NCBI RefSeq assembly: GCF_023091245.1
Contig: NZ_JAHWXN010000001.1
Location: 1,550,001 to 1,614,000, forward strand
Length of the DNA: 64,000 nt
Source of the DNA: Microbacterium croceum
GTDB lineage: Bacteria > Actinomycetota > Actinomycetes > Actinomycetales > Microbacteriaceae
Direction: 5' to 3'
Positions within the stretch are counted from its first letter, which is position 1; each line of letters begins with the position of its first letter. Both the position numbers and the translations under genes were made by a program. The notes under the pieces are model-generated. The model had not been told where the DNA came from. It searched no databases and was given only the letters and a program-made list of their open reading frames with translations. This document shows, piece by piece, positions 8,320 to 18,129 of this stretch.

Positions 8320-9615
8320 ATGATCACAGTGGGGCGAGGGCGACGCATTCTGAAGCTCGCCGGCGCAGCAACAGCAGCCGTGACGGTCCTGGCAGTGGCG
8401 GGGTGCTCGGCAGGCGGCAGCGGAACCGATGGATCCGATGGCGGAGACGTCACCATCGAGTTCGCACAGTGGTGGGAGCCCGAGCTGCCGGACGGCGAGT
8501 TCCGTGCGCTCATCGACGAATTCGAGGATGCCAACCCGGGCATCACCGTCAAACTGGTCAGCGGTCCGTACGCATCGACCAAGGAACAGCTCTTCGCCGG
8601 CGCAGCGTCCGGCACCATGCCCGATGTCGTCGGCCTCGACGGCGCCTGGGTGAACGACTTCGCGTCGCAGGGGACGATCGCCGACCTCAGCGCGCTCATG
8701 AAGGAGTACGACTACGACGACAGCGAGCTGGCCAGCCAGATCCAGGTCGACGGCAGCACATACATGATCCCGGTCGTCAACTTCGTGTACCCGATGTTCA
8801 CGAATGACGACCTGCTCGCTCAGGCGGGCGTCGATGCACCTCCGGCCACCCGCAGCGAGTTCGCGGATGCCGCGGCGAAGGTCACCGCCCTCGGCGGCGA
8901 CGTCTCCGGCTGGGTGCTCCCGCTGTCGCTCGAGGCGCCGAACGGGGTGCAGAACGACGTCATGTCGTGGGTCTGGGCCTCCGGCGGATCGATGCTCAAG
9001 GATGGCCAGCCCGACCTCACCAACGACGACGTCACCTCCGCGGTGGAGTACATCGGCGGTCTGTGGGACGACGGCGTCATCGCCTCCGGTTCGTTCACGA
9101 TGAAGGAGCAGGACAAGGTCGAGGAGTTCACCAACGGCCGTGCCGGCATGATGATCGACTCGCTCGCGCACATCAACCTGATCCGTGAGACGAACCCCGA
9201 CCTGAAGTTCTCGATCTCGGCGATCCCCGCCGAGGACGGCTACGACGGCGAACGCGGCATCCCCTACGCCTCATGGGGCATCGGCGTCGCCGAGAACTCC
9301 GAGCACAAGGAAGCGGCCTTCAAGCTGGTGTCGTTCCTGATGAGCGAGAAGACGAACTCCGAGCTCTCGACGATGGCGAAGGCCTTCCCGGGGAACTCGA
9401 AGTCGGTGCCGGACTTCGTGAACGACGACGAACTGTTCAAGACGGCGTTCGACATCTACCAGGCGGGATACCCGGCGAACGAGTTCACCGGTCTTCCCGT
9501 GGCCGAGGAGCTCATGCGTCAGCTCGGCGAGCAGCTGCAGTCCGCATTCGACGGACAGCAGACGATCCCCGACGCCCTCAAGAAGGCGCAAGCGTCGTGG
9601 GAAGCGGAGTTCTGA
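8320..9615 (+). CDS. Sugar ABC transporter substrate-binding lipoprotein
   Basis: A 431-residue family 1 (MalE-like) binding protein. A short basic N-terminus and hydrophobic stretch lead to the lipobox VAGC near residue 28, so the mature protein should be anchored by lipid to the outer face of the membrane. The body carries the usual features of sugar binders (EFAQWWEPE near the N-lobe, MMIDSLAHI, PYASWGIGVAENS). The ATG at 8320 is preferred over the GTG at 8317 because AGGAG (8310-8314) is 5 nt upstream of it. It is the first gene of the sugar cassette. The sugar bound cannot be read from the sequence. Confidence 0.9.
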   Translation: MITVGRGRRILKLAGAATAAVTVLAVAGCSAGGSGTDGSDGGDVTIEFAQWWEPELPDGEFRALIDEFEDANPGITVKLVSGPYASTKEQLFAGAASGTMPDVVGLDGAWVNDFASQGTIADLSALMKEYDYDDSELASQIQVDGSTYMIPVVNFVYPMFTNDDLLAQAGVDAPPATRSEFADAAAKVTALGGDVSGWVLPLSLEAPNGVQNDVMSWVWASGGSMLKDGQPDLTNDDVTSAVEYIGGLWDDGVIASGSFTMKEQDKVEEFTNGRAGMMIDSLAHINLIRETNPDLKFSISAIPAEDGYDGERGIPYASWGIGVAENSEHKEAAFKLVSFLMSEKTNSELSTMAKAFPGNSKSVPDFVNDDELFKTAFDIYQAGYPANEFTGLPVAEELMRQLGEQLQSAFDGQQTIPDALKKAQASWEAEF

Positions 9616-9638
9616 GCCTCCTCCTCCCCGCATGAACC

Positions 9639-9670
9639 GGGTGCCGCATCGCCAGCGTGGTGCGGCACCC
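9639..9670 (+). promoter_or_regulatory. Intercistronic hairpin between binding-protein and permease genes
   Basis: A perfect 10-bp stem (GGGTGCCGCA at 9639-9648 with TGCGGCACCC at 9661-9670) and a 12-nt loop lie in the 79-nt gap after the binding-protein stop. Such hairpins in importer operons usually stabilise or attenuate the transcript so that the binding protein is made in excess. It has no T-run, so full termination is unlikely. Confidence 0.6.
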
Positions 9671-9694
9671 ACCAACCAAGGAGCCCGAGTTCCC

Positions 9695-10618
9695 ATGACC
9701 ATGAGAACGACCGACGACACCGAGGTGATCGTCACCGGAGTGGCACCGTCGCGCCGACGCCGGCAGCTGCGCAAGACCGCAGAGTCCTACGCCTTCCTCT
9801 CGCCCACGATGATCCTGCTCTTCGTGTTGATGATCGTGCCGATCGTCATGGTGATCGGGTACTCGTTCCAGGACAACGTCATCCTGAACAAGTCGCCCGA
9901 GTTCGTCGGGATCGCCAACTACGTCGAGATCCTCTCCGACCCGCGCTTCTGGAAGGCGACCGGCAACACGATCCTCTTCACGGTGGCGAGCGTGGTCGCG
10001 CACCTCATCCTCGGTCTCGGCTTCGCGATGATGCTCAACAGCCCGCTGCTCGGGCGCTTCTCGCGGTCGATCTTCCGGGCCCTCTACATCCTTCCGTGGC
10101 TGTTCACGGTCGCGGTCATCGCGGTCCTGTGGCGCATGCTGCTCGCGCCGAACGGCGTCGTCAACTTCCTGCTCAACACCGACATCGAATGGCTGGCGTC
10201 CCCGCAGCTCGCGCTGGGCACCATCATCTTCATCAACATCTGGGCGGGATACCCGTTCTTCATGGTGAGCCTGCTCGCCGGCCTGCAGGGTGTCCCCGCA
10301 GAACTGCATGAGGCGGCCACGGTCGACGGCGCCGGCAGCGTGCAGCGCTTCTGGAACGTCACCATCCCGCAGCTGCGTCCGATCATCGTGAGCCTGGTGC
10401 TGCTGGACCTGATCTGGACCTCCCAGCAGTTCGCCCTGATCTGGATGACGACGGGCGGTGGCCCGATCGACGTCACCGAGGTGCTCAGCACCTTCACCTA
10501 CAAGTTGGCCTTCGCCAAATACGACTTCTCGCTCGCCGCGACCTCGGCCGTCCTCGTGCTGCTGATGTCGATGGTGCTCGCCGTGTTCTACGTCCGTCAC
10601 CAGAAAGCGAGGGACTGA
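9695..10618 (+). CDS. Sugar ABC transporter permease, MalF-like
   Basis: A 307-residue inner-membrane permease with about six helices and the EAA loop reading ELHEAATVDGAGSVQRFWNVTIP, in which the G at the usual fixed position is present. AAGGAG at 9678-9683 points to the ATG at 9695. An upstream in-frame ATG at 9632 would lie before the intercistronic hairpin and is rejected. With the next gene it forms the membrane channel of the importer. No ATPase gene follows, so an unlinked shared MsmK/MalK-type ATPase must drive it. Confidence 0.9.
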   Translation: MTMRTTDDTEVIVTGVAPSRRRRQLRKTAESYAFLSPTMILLFVLMIVPIVMVIGYSFQDNVILNKSPEFVGIANYVEILSDPRFWKATGNTILFTVASVVAHLILGLGFAMMLNSPLLGRFSRSIFRALYILPWLFTVAVIAVLWRMLLAPNGVVNFLLNTDIEWLASPQLALGTIIFINIWAGYPFFMVSLLAGLQGVPAELHEAATVDGAGSVQRFWNVTIPQLRPIIVSLVLLDLIWTSQQFALIWMTTGGGPIDVTEVLSTFTYKLAFAKYDFSLAATSAVLVLLMSMVLAVFYVRHQKARD

Positions 10619-10620
10619 TC

Positions 10621-11466
10621 ATGGCTCTCACCGTCAGGAACCAACAGCGGGCGTCCAAGGCCGCCCTCACGATCGGGCTCATCATCGGCGCCGTCTTCGC
10701 CGCCGGCCCCGTGCTGTGGATGCTCTCGAGCTCCTTCAAGTCGAACACGCAGATCTTCGAGCTCCCGCCGCGGCTGGTGACCGACACCTTCTCGTTCGAC
10801 GCGTATGTGGCGATCTTCACCAACCCCGAGACGATGCGGTTCTTCCTGAACAGCTATATCGTCGCCGGCTCGGTCACCATCCTCACCCTGATCGTGGCGA
10901 TCCAGGCGGCCTACGCCTTCAGCCGCTTCGAGTTCCGGGGCAAGCGCATCCTGAACGTGGTGATCGTCAGCGTGCAGGCCGTCCCGCCCATCACGCTGCT
11001 GATCCCGTACTTCGGACTCATGGTCGCGCTGGGGCTCTACAACTCCTACGCGGGGCTGATCCTCACCTACATGGTGTTCACGCTGCCCTACGCGATCATC
11101 ATGATGACCGGCTACTTCAACACCCTTCCGAAGGAGCTCGACGAGGCCGTCCGGGTGGACGGCGCAGGATCCATGACAGCGCTCTGGCGGATCCTCGTTC
11201 CGATCTCGGTACCCGGCATCGTCTCGGTCGGCATCTACACGTTCATGATCGCGTGGAACGAGTACCTGTTCGCGCTGACGCTGACGCGCACGATCGACAT
11301 GCGCACGGTGCCGATCGGCATCCAGCTCCTCATGGGGCAGCACTCCTACGAGTGGAACCAGATCATGGCCATGAGCGTGCTCGGCTCGATCCCCGTGCTC
11401 ATCCTCTTCCTCTTCTTCCAGCGGTACTTCATCAGCGGCCTCACCGCCGGATCCGTGAAGAGCTGA
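10621..11466 (+). CDS. Sugar ABC transporter permease, MalG-like
   Basis: A 281-residue permease, 2 nt after its partner. It has six predicted helices, the N-terminal segment GPVLWMLSSSFKS characteristic of the second permease of family 1 sugar importers, and an EAA loop (ELDEAVRVDGAGSMTALWRILVP). It pairs with the MalF-like protein in the membrane. The gene order binding protein, MalF-like, MalG-like is standard for carbohydrate uptake. Confidence 0.9.
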   Translation: MALTVRNQQRASKAALTIGLIIGAVFAAGPVLWMLSSSFKSNTQIFELPPRLVTDTFSFDAYVAIFTNPETMRFFLNSYIVAGSVTILTLIVAIQAAYAFSRFEFRGKRILNVVIVSVQAVPPITLLIPYFGLMVALGLYNSYAGLILTYMVFTLPYAIIMMTGYFNTLPKELDEAVRVDGAGSMTALWRILVPISVPGIVSVGIYTFMIAWNEYLFALTLTRTIDMRTVPIGIQLLMGQHSYEWNQIMAMSVLGSIPVLILFLFFQRYFISGLTAGSVKS

Positions 11467-11513
11467 CAACGTCCCGTCCCGGGCTCCGACCACCACGAAA
11501 CAGGAGAAATCAA

Positions 11514-12377
11514 GTGCTCTACACCGGCAAATCCATCCTCGACGTCGCGAATGAGAACAACTTCGCCATCCCGGCGTTCAACATCAGCGACTGGGCGATG
11601 TTCAACGGCATCATCGACATCAGCGAGGAGCTGTCCGCACCGGTCATCATCGCGATCCACCCGGACGAGGTCTCGCACATCACGACCGACCTGATCGCCG
11701 CCATGCACTCCCGTGCGCACCGCGCCAGCGTCCCCGTGGCGATCCACTGGGATCACGGCGGTACCTACGAGCAGATGATCATGGCGATCAAGGCCGGATT
11801 CACCTCCGTGATGATCGACGCATCGCTGCTCCCCTTCGATGAGAACGTCGCCCTCACGCGCAAGGTCGTCGAAGCCGCGCACGCCGTCGGCATCCAGGTC
11901 GAGGGCGAGCTCGGAACCATCGGCGCGAACGACAGCTACGGGGAGTCCGGCGCCGCCGAGATCATCTACACGAACCCGGATGACGCGGTGCGCTTCGTGC
12001 AGGAGACCGGCGTCGACAGCCTCGCCATCGCGATCGGCACCTCGCACGGCCTGTACCCCGCGGAGAAGAACCCGGAGCTGCGCCACGACCTGCTCGAGCA
12101 GATCAAGGCCGCAGTCGGCATCCCGCTCGTGCTGCACGGCGGATCCTCGAACCCCGACTCCGAGCTGCGTCGTGCAGTGGAACTCGGTGTGAACAAGATC
12201 AACATCTCGAGCGACATCAAGGTCTCGTACCACAACCGCATGCGTGAGATCCTCGGCACCGACGAGCGTCTGCGTGAGCCGAACGCGATCCAGCCCGAGC
12301 CGATCGCCGCCATGAAGGTCACCGCGGCTGAGAAGATCAGACTGTTCGGCGCAGACGGCAAGGCCGACCTGTACTGA
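11514..12377 (+). CDS. Class II ketose-bisphosphate aldolase
   Basis: A 287-residue zinc aldolase of the fructose/tagatose-bisphosphate family. The metal and catalytic segments are visible: HWDHGGTYEQ (Asp-His pair), EGELGTIG (glutamate ligand), GTSHGLY and LHGGSS (histidine ligands and phosphate loop), and NKINISSDIK near the C-terminal phosphate site. It should split a ketose 1,6-bisphosphate into glyceraldehyde 3-phosphate and dihydroxyacetone phosphate. The GTG start follows AGGAG (11502-11506) by 7 nt. Its place between the importer and a sugar kinase argues for a dedicated catabolic role rather than general glycolysis. Fructose versus tagatose cannot be decided. Confidence 0.88.
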   Translation: MLYTGKSILDVANENNFAIPAFNISDWAMFNGIIDISEELSAPVIIAIHPDEVSHITTDLIAAMHSRAHRASVPVAIHWDHGGTYEQMIMAIKAGFTSVMIDASLLPFDENVALTRKVVEAAHAVGIQVEGELGTIGANDSYGESGAAEIIYTNPDDAVRFVQETGVDSLAIAIGTSHGLYPAEKNPELRHDLLEQIKAAVGIPLVLHGGSSNPDSELRRAVELGVNKINISSDIKVSYHNRMREILGTDERLREPNAIQPEPIAAMKVTAAEKIRLFGADGKADLY

Positions 12378-12413
12378 CCGGTAGCGCGTTTCGAGGGTGA
12401 GGGCGATCGACGG

Positions 12414-13622
12414 ATGATCGAAGTCGTGGACAGGCAGCTCGTGCTCGGGCTTGGCGGCACAGTCGACTACGAACTGCGGTGGGACTCCGCGGTGTTCGAT
12501 CGGCTGGCGTTCGAGCACCGTGTGCGCCGGCACGAGCTGACCGCGTCGGCGCCGATCGTCGATGAGCGTTCGCTCCTGGTCGCCGTCCTCGCTCTCGTCG
12601 CGGCGGGGATCGGGGCGGAGAGGTTCGTCGCGTCGTCAGAGGTTGTCGAGGCGTTCACCTCCCACTTCGACTACGCGACGACCCTGGGCGGGACCGGAGT
12701 GCGGGCCGGTCTCGTGCTCGACAGCCTCGGCATCCCCAGCGTGCAGCATCTGGTGAGCATCGACGACAACGTGCGCCGGCTGCTACCGCCGAGGGTGTCC
12801 TTCGTGTCCTCTGCCACGAAGGACACCCTCGACCCGCACCTGATCGTGCAGTACCCCGTCGGCGCCCGTGTGCGGCTGCTGGACGGTGACATCATCTCGC
12901 CCAGCGCGAACCGGCTGATCTTCGCGAACGACCCCCCGAATCGCGAGATGCGTCTGGCACCCGCGCTGGGCGAGGTGCTCGGGACGGCCGGGGTGTTCCT
13001 GGTGTCGGGCTTCAACACCATGCAGGACCACGCACTGCTCGTGCAGCGGCTGGATGAGCTGCAGCAGGCCATGCGCGCACTGCCTGCCGACGCGCTGGTC
13101 TACTACGAGGATGCCGGCTTCTACACCCGCGCCTTCTCGGAGACCGTCCGGGCGCAACTGCTGCCGCGCATCGATGTGTACGGCATGAATGAGGACGAGC
13201 TGCAGGAGTACCTCGGCCGCACGGTCGACCTGCTCGACCCCGTCGACGTGACCCGCGCGCTCGCGGAGATCCGCGCCATCATCGCCGTCCCCGCCCTCGT
13301 CGTGCATACCCGATACTGGGCGCTCGCGGTGGGCCCGCACGCCGCCGCGCACCGCGCGGCATTGGAGAGCGCGGTACGCGTGTCCGCGACACGGTACCGC
13401 CTCGGAGACGGGTTCACCGCCGCGGACGCCGCGAAGACCGACGGCATGGATCGGCATCGTGGAGGAGCGGCGCTGGTCGCTGCGGTCGAGGACGCGGTGG
13501 CGGACGCCGTCGGCGTACCGGCGTTCTCGCTCGATGTCGAGACGCCCACGACGATCGGCCTCGGAGACACCTTCGTCGGCGGATTCCTCGCCGCGCACGC
13601 TCGGGATGGAGGACAGCGGTGA
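12414..13622 (+). CDS. ADP-dependent sugar kinase (glucokinase/phosphofructokinase family)
   Basis: A 402-residue protein that I assign to the ADP-dependent kinase family best known from archaeal modified glycolysis. Seen in the sequence: an N-terminal GGTVDYEL segment, GGTGVRAGL, the stretch SPSANRLIFANDPPNR, SGFNTMQD, the NXXE motif (NEDE) that positions magnesium, and the GXGD catalytic motif (TIGLGDTFVGGF) close to the C-terminus. Family members use ADP, not ATP, to phosphorylate glucose or fructose 6-phosphate. Following an aldolase and preceding an isomerase, a sugar-phosphate kinase role is likely. A PfkB-type ATP kinase is less likely, as length and motifs differ. The start follows a GAGGGTGAGGG stretch. 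Confidence 0.78.
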   Translation: MIEVVDRQLVLGLGGTVDYELRWDSAVFDRLAFEHRVRRHELTASAPIVDERSLLVAVLALVAAGIGAERFVASSEVVEAFTSHFDYATTLGGTGVRAGLVLDSLGIPSVQHLVSIDDNVRRLLPPRVSFVSSATKDTLDPHLIVQYPVGARVRLLDGDIISPSANRLIFANDPPNREMRLAPALGEVLGTAGVFLVSGFNTMQDHALLVQRLDELQQAMRALPADALVYYEDAGFYTRAFSETVRAQLLPRIDVYGMNEDELQEYLGRTVDLLDPVDVTRALAEIRAIIAVPALVVHTRYWALAVGPHAAAHRAALESAVRVSATRYRLGDGFTAADAAKTDGMDRHRGGAALVAAVEDAVADAVGVPAFSLDVETPTTIGLGDTFVGGFLAAHARDGGQR

Positions 13623-14596
13623 AGCCGATCGTCCTCGCATCGAACCGGCCACCGGAGCGCTTCTACCGGGGAGGAGCGGCGCTGTGCGCCTTCCGTGGCG
13701 AGTACGGCAGCCCGGCGCACGAGCCCGAGGACTGGGTCGCATCGACCACGACCGTCCGCGGTGAGGAATCGCTCGGCCTGACCACGCTCCCCGGCGGTCG
13801 CGTGCTGCGCGATGCGATCGAGGAGGACCCGACCGGCTGGCTCGGCGACGCCCACGCCCGGCGCTGGGGTGCGGACGCCCGGCTGCTCGTGAAGCTCCTG
13901 GACGCGGGGCAACGACTGCCGGTGCACGCGCACCCGCATGACGACTTCGCCGCGCGTCACCTCGGACGCGCGCACGGCAAGGCCGAGGCCTGGTACATCC
14001 TCGAGGGCGGCCCCGTGCACATCGGTCTGCGCGAGGAGGTCTCGCAGGAGGTCCTCGCCGACCTCGTCTCCCGCCAGGACGTCGACGCTCTCCTCGGTCT
14101 CTTGCACGAGATCCCGGTGCGGCCCGGCGATGTGGTGTGGGTGCCCGCCGGTGAGCTGCACGCGATCGGTGCCGGCGTGCTGCTGCTCGAGCTGCAGCAG
14201 CCGGAGGACCTGTCGATCCTGCTCGAGTGGGACGGCTTCGCGATCGACGGACCGGGGGAGGGCCACCTCGGATTGGGCTTCGACCTCGCGCTCACCGCTG
14301 TGACGACCACCGCGCGCAGTGCCGTCGAGATGGGAGCGCTCGTGCACGCTGCGCCCCCGTCCGGCTCGGTGCTCCCCCGAGCCGCCGACGAGTACTTCCG
14401 CCTGGAGCGGCTGCCCGTTCACGGTGCCGCCGCGATCGCGCCCGGCTTCTCGGTCGTGGTGGTCGTCCGAGGCGTCGCCGACCTCGGTGGTCTCGCGCTC
14501 GCCGCGGGAGCGACAGTGCTCGTCCCCGCCGCAGCGGGGCGCGTGCAGGTGAGCGGCGAAGCCGAACTGCTGATCGCCCGTCCTCCCGCGCCCTGA
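13619..14596 (+). CDS. manA: Class I mannose-6-phosphate isomerase
   Basis: A 325-residue cupin-type isomerase that interconverts mannose 6-phosphate and fructose 6-phosphate. The zinc site is visible as HAHPHDDF (two histidines), a glutamate in the KAEAWYIL segment, and the later histidine in GELHAIGAG. The protein is shorter than typical ManA (about 400), matching the compact GmuF/YvyI-like branch. Its GTG overlaps the kinase stop by 4 nt (GTGA), so the two are translationally coupled. Together isomerase, kinase and aldolase could turn an imported hexose or hexose phosphate into triose phosphates. Confidence 0.85.
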   Translation: MKPIVLASNRPPERFYRGGAALCAFRGEYGSPAHEPEDWVASTTTVRGEESLGLTTLPGGRVLRDAIEEDPTGWLGDAHARRWGADARLLVKLLDAGQRLPVHAHPHDDFAARHLGRAHGKAEAWYILEGGPVHIGLREEVSQEVLADLVSRQDVDALLGLLHEIPVRPGDVVWVPAGELHAIGAGVLLLELQQPEDLSILLEWDGFAIDGPGEGHLGLGFDLALTAVTTTARSAVEMGALVHAAPPSGSVLPRAADEYFRLERLPVHGAAAIAPGFSVVVVVRGVADLGGLALAAGATVLVPAAAGRVQVSGEAELLIARPPAP

Positions 14597-14643
14597 GCGG
14601 CGGCCGGGGCCGGGCGAAGGATCGAGCGTCGATCGGCGGCGGC

Positions 14644-14655
14644 TAGACTGGACCC
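14644..14655 (+). promoter_or_regulatory. -10 box of a leaderless promoter for the DUF3817-guaA operon
   Basis: TAGACT (14644-14649) is followed by 6 nt and the ATG at 14656, with no Shine-Dalgarno sequence. Confidence 0.55.
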
Positions 14656-15147
14656 ATGCCCGAACCGAAAGTCGCCAGCTTTCCGGCGATCCGCGGTGCG
14701 CTGAAGTTCTACCAGATCGCGTCGATCATCACCGGAGTGATGCTGCTCCTGCTGGTCGCCGAGATGGTGCTGAAGTACACGCCGATCCACCTCGAGCTCT
14801 TCGCCGGAGGATCGGGTGGGCCGCTCTGGTTCGCGCCGGTCGTCGAAGGCCCCGAGGGACTCGAGTCGACGGGCGACGGTCTCAACCTGTCGCTGTTCAT
14901 CCTCGTGGCCCACGGTTGGTTCTACGTCGTGTACCTCTTCGCGTGCTTCCGGATGTGGAGCCTCATGCGTTGGCCGTTCCTTCGCTTCATCCTGCTCGCG
15001 CTCGGTGGCGTCATCCCGCTGCTGTCCTTCATCATGGAGGCGATCGTCGCTCGCGACGTCAAGTCCTACCTCGCCACCAGGGAGGCCGCCGCCGCATCGA
15101 CAGGCGCGGCGACCGACCCGAGAACCGCCCCGGAAGGTGTCCGTTGA
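14656..15147 (+). CDS. DUF3817 domain membrane protein
   Basis: A 163-residue integral membrane protein with an N-terminal helix (about 19-41), a periplasmic-side loop and two further helices near residues 77-95 and 107-130, ending in a polar alanine-rich tail. It matches the DUF3817 family, which commonly sits next to guaA in actinobacteria; its function is not known. Its stop overlaps the guaA start codon, so it is translated together with GMP synthase. Confidence 0.85.
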   Translation: MPEPKVASFPAIRGALKFYQIASIITGVMLLLLVAEMVLKYTPIHLELFAGGSGGPLWFAPVVEGPEGLESTGDGLNLSLFILVAHGWFYVVYLFACFRMWSLMRWPFLRFILLALGGVIPLLSFIMEAIVARDVKSYLATREAAAASTGAATDPRTAPEGVR

Positions 15148-16730
15148 CCGAGCAGTCCGAGACCCAGCAGCGCCCCGCGCTCGTCGTCGACTTCGGCGCG
15201 CAGTACGCGCAGCTGATCGCCCGTCGTGTCCGCGAGGCGGGCGTCTACAGCGAGATCGTCCCGCACACCGCCACGGCGGAGGAGATCGCGGCGAAGAACC
15301 CGGTGGCCATCATCCTCTCCGGCGGACCTTCGTCGGTGTACGAGGAGGGCGCCCCGCGCCTGGACCCGGCGGTCTTCGACCTCGGCGTGCCCACGCTCGG
15401 CATCTGCTACGGATTCCAGTACATGGCGCAGACCCTCGGCGGCGAGGTCGCCAACACCGGTCTGCGCGAGTACGGCGCGACGGACGCTGTCATCACGGGT
15501 GACGGCGGAACCCTGCTGGGCGGTCAGCCCGTCGAGCAGAACGTCTGGATGAGCCACGGCGACCAGGTCGCCACGGCCCCCGAGGGCTTCGACGTGCTCG
15601 CGACGACGGATGCCACCAAGGTCGCGGCCTTCGCGAACGAGGAGCGCGGCTTCTACGGTGTGCAGTGGCACCCCGAGGTCAAGCACTCCGACCACGGCCA
15701 GCGCGTGATCGAGAACTTCCTGCACAAGGGTGCGGGACTCGCCTCCGACTGGAACAGCGGCAACGTGATCGCCGAGCAGATCGAGCGCATCCGCGAGCAG
15801 GTCGGAGATGCCCGCGTGATCTCGGCGCTCTCCGGAGGCGTCGACTCCGCGGTCTCCACGGCCCTCGTGCACAAGGCGATCGGCGATCAGCTCACCGCGG
15901 TGTTCGTCGACCACGGCCTGCTGCGCAAGGGCGAGCGCGAGCAGGTCGAGCAGGACTACGTCGAGTCCACCGGGGTGCGTCTGATCACGGTCGATGCAGC
16001 CGATACGTTCCTCGGTCACCTCCAGGGGGTGACCGACCCGGAGGAGAAGCGCAAGATCATCGGCCGCGAGTTCATCCGCGCGTTCGAGAAGGTGCAGCTC
16101 GACCTCGTCGCCGAGGCGAAGGCTTCGGGTGGCGCCCCGGTCAAGTTCCTCGTGCAGGGCACGCTGTACCCCGATGTCGTCGAGTCCGGCGGCGGTGCGG
16201 GCACGGCGAACATCAAGTCGCACCACAACGTGGGCGGGTTGCCGGATGACCTCGACTTCGAGCTGATCGAGCCGCTGCGCGCGCTGTTCAAGGATGAGGT
16301 GCGCGCGATCGGCCGCGAGCTCGGCATCCCCGAGGCCATCGTCGGCCGGCAGCCGTTTCCGGGGCCCGGCCTCGGCATCCGGATCATCGGTGAGGTCACC
16401 GCTGACCGTCTCGAGATCCTGCGTGAGGCCGACGCCATTGCCCGCGAAGAGCTGACGAAGGCCGGTCTCGACCAGGAGATCTGGCAGTGCCCGGTCGTGC
16501 TGCTCGCCGACGTGCGCTCGGTGGGTGTGCAGGGCGACGGCCGTACCTACGGCCACCCGATCGTGCTGCGCCCGGTGTCGAGCGAAGACGCCATGACCGC
16601 CGACTGGACGCGTCTGCCGTACGACGTGCTGTCGAAGATCTCCAACCGCATCACCAACGGGGTGCGTGACGTCAACCGCGTGGTGCTCGACGTCACGTCG
16701 AAGCCGCCGGGGACGATCGAGTGGGAGTAG
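15144..16730 (+). CDS. guaA: GMP synthase (glutamine-hydrolysing)
   Basis: A 528-residue two-domain enzyme that converts XMP, glutamine and ATP into GMP. The N-terminal class I amidotransferase has the nucleophile elbow GICYGFQYM and the histidine-glutamate pair in GVQWHPE. The synthetase part has the PP-loop SGGVDSAV (about residue 230) and the C-terminal dimerisation domain ending KPPGTIEWE. The likely start is a TTG at 15144 that overlaps the preceding stop (TTGA), with GGAAGGTG just upstream (15132-15139). GuaB3 lies about 14 kb away and is not part of this operon. Confidence 0.96.
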   Translation: MTEQSETQQRPALVVDFGAQYAQLIARRVREAGVYSEIVPHTATAEEIAAKNPVAIILSGGPSSVYEEGAPRLDPAVFDLGVPTLGICYGFQYMAQTLGGEVANTGLREYGATDAVITGDGGTLLGGQPVEQNVWMSHGDQVATAPEGFDVLATTDATKVAAFANEERGFYGVQWHPEVKHSDHGQRVIENFLHKGAGLASDWNSGNVIAEQIERIREQVGDARVISALSGGVDSAVSTALVHKAIGDQLTAVFVDHGLLRKGEREQVEQDYVESTGVRLITVDAADTFLGHLQGVTDPEEKRKIIGREFIRAFEKVQLDLVAEAKASGGAPVKFLVQGTLYPDVVESGGGAGTANIKSHHNVGGLPDDLDFELIEPLRALFKDEVRAIGRELGIPEAIVGRQPFPGPGLGIRIIGEVTADRLEILREADAIAREELTKAGLDQEIWQCPVVLLADVRSVGVQGDGRTYGHPIVLRPVSSEDAMTADWTRLPYDVLSKISNRITNGVRDVNRVVLDVTSKPPGTIEWE

Positions 16731-16738
16731 GGAGCGCG

Positions 16739-18127
16739 ATGCTCCCCGATGCGGCGCCGGTTCTCCCCGACGCCGAGTACCTCGTGCTGTCGAGCCGCCT
16801 GATCCCGGGGCTCGACGGCGGGTACACGATCGCCACGCTCGCGCGCGCCCGGCAACTCGCCGGCGCCGGTGTCGCAGACGGTGCCGGACCGCAGCTGCTG
16901 ACGTTCGACCCGGGAACGCGCGAGGCTCATGCCGAGCACCGCGCGACGTTCCACCAGAGCGGCGCGCTCACCGACACCTCGCGCATGCGCAACCTGTTCG
17001 ATGAGGCACGGGATCACGACGGCGGCGCGGCTGCCTGGCTGCGCGCGACCGCGGACCCCGCTCTCACCGCGCGCGACGGCGTCGAGTACCGCACCATCAC
17101 GGACACGGCAGGGCGGCCGTTCGTCGCGCTCCCTGTCATCTCCGGCGACCCCGACTGGCACCTGAGTCGCGAGGCCGTGCAGATCTTCGACGCCGACGGC
17201 ACTGCGGTCGGGGGAGTAGCAGGTTTCGGCGGTCTGTACCTGGCGTGGCTGCGGCACATCGCGGCCGGCCTGGGCGAGCGACCGATCGTGGTGATCTGCG
17301 AGTCGCGTCAGCTCGGCGAGCTCATCGCCTCGTGGGCGGACCCGCGCGTGCGCATCGTCCACACGATCCACACGATCCACCTCGAGGCGCCGTACACGGC
17401 AGACGCCCCGATGAACACGCTCTGGACCCGCTGGCTGGGTCTTGCCGATCGCTTCGACGCGGTCGTCTGGCCGACGGCGACCCAGCGCGACGACGTCGTG
17501 GCCCGTTTCGGCGCGAGCGCCCACCACGCGGTCGTCCCGAATCCGATCCCCGCCGTCACGCGGCGCGATGACCTGCGTGAGGACGGCCTCGTCGTCGTGC
17601 TCGGTCGGCTGGCACCGGGCAAGAGGGTGGACCAGGCGATCCGTGCTTTCCTGGCCGCGGATGTGCCGGGGACGCGCATGGAGATCTGGGGCGGGGGGGC
17701 GGAGCAGGACCGCCTCGCCGGCCTGATCGACGAGCTCGGCGCCTCCGACCGCGTCGTGCTCTCGGGGTACACCGATGACCCCGGTCGCGTGCTCGATCGT
17801 GCCGCGCTGGTGGTGACGGCGACGGCCTTCGAAGGACAGCCGCTGTCGATCGTCGAGGCGCTGCTGCACGGGGCGCCGGTCGTCTCGTACGACGCGCGTT
17901 ACGGCATCCGCGACGTGCTGCAGCAGGGGGGCGGCGTGCTGGTGCCCGGTGGCGACGTGGATGCGCTCGGGGAAGCCCTGCGGCGTGTGCTCACGGACGA
18001 CGAGCTCCGCGCCCGGTTGAGCGCGGAGGGTCCCGCCGTCGCTGCAGCGTGGAGTCCCGAGCGCTCGCTCGCCGCCCTCACCGCCGTGATCGCCGACGTC
18101 GTTCAGCGCCCCTCGCGTCGCGCCTGA
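16739..18127 (+). CDS. Family 4 glycosyltransferase, TagE/GtfA-like
   Basis: A 462-residue GT-B glycosyltransferase. The C-terminal donor domain carries VVLGRLAPGKRVDQAI, the family 4 glutamate motif EGQPLSIVEAL, and DARYGIRDVL-GGGVLVPGGD, the latter close to the pattern of TagE-type enzymes that glucosylate polyglycerol phosphate or of accessory GtfA proteins. It probably adds sugars to a cell-envelope polymer. The ATG at 16739 directly follows GGGAG (16730-16734); a GTG at 16721 inside guaA is the alternative and would add six residues. The gene follows guaA in tight linkage but has no purine role. Confidence 0.75.
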   Translation: MLPDAAPVLPDAEYLVLSSRLIPGLDGGYTIATLARARQLAGAGVADGAGPQLLTFDPGTREAHAEHRATFHQSGALTDTSRMRNLFDEARDHDGGAAAWLRATADPALTARDGVEYRTITDTAGRPFVALPVISGDPDWHLSREAVQIFDADGTAVGGVAGFGGLYLAWLRHIAAGLGERPIVVICESRQLGELIASWADPRVRIVHTIHTIHLEAPYTADAPMNTLWTRWLGLADRFDAVVWPTATQRDDVVARFGASAHHAVVPNPIPAVTRRDDLREDGLVVVLGRLAPGKRVDQAIRAFLAADVPGTRMEIWGGGAEQDRLAGLIDELGASDRVVLSGYTDDPGRVLDRAALVVTATAFEGQPLSIVEALLHGAPVVSYDARYGIRDVLQQGGGVLVPGGDVDALGEALRRVLTDDELRARLSAEGPAVAAAWSPERSLAALTAVIADVVQRPSRRA

Positions 18128-18129
18128 TC

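Noticed and set aside
9632..9694. Upstream start for the MalF-like permease
   Set aside because: It would place coding sequence over the perfect intercistronic hairpin and has no ribosome-binding site, whereas AAGGAG precedes the ATG at 9695.
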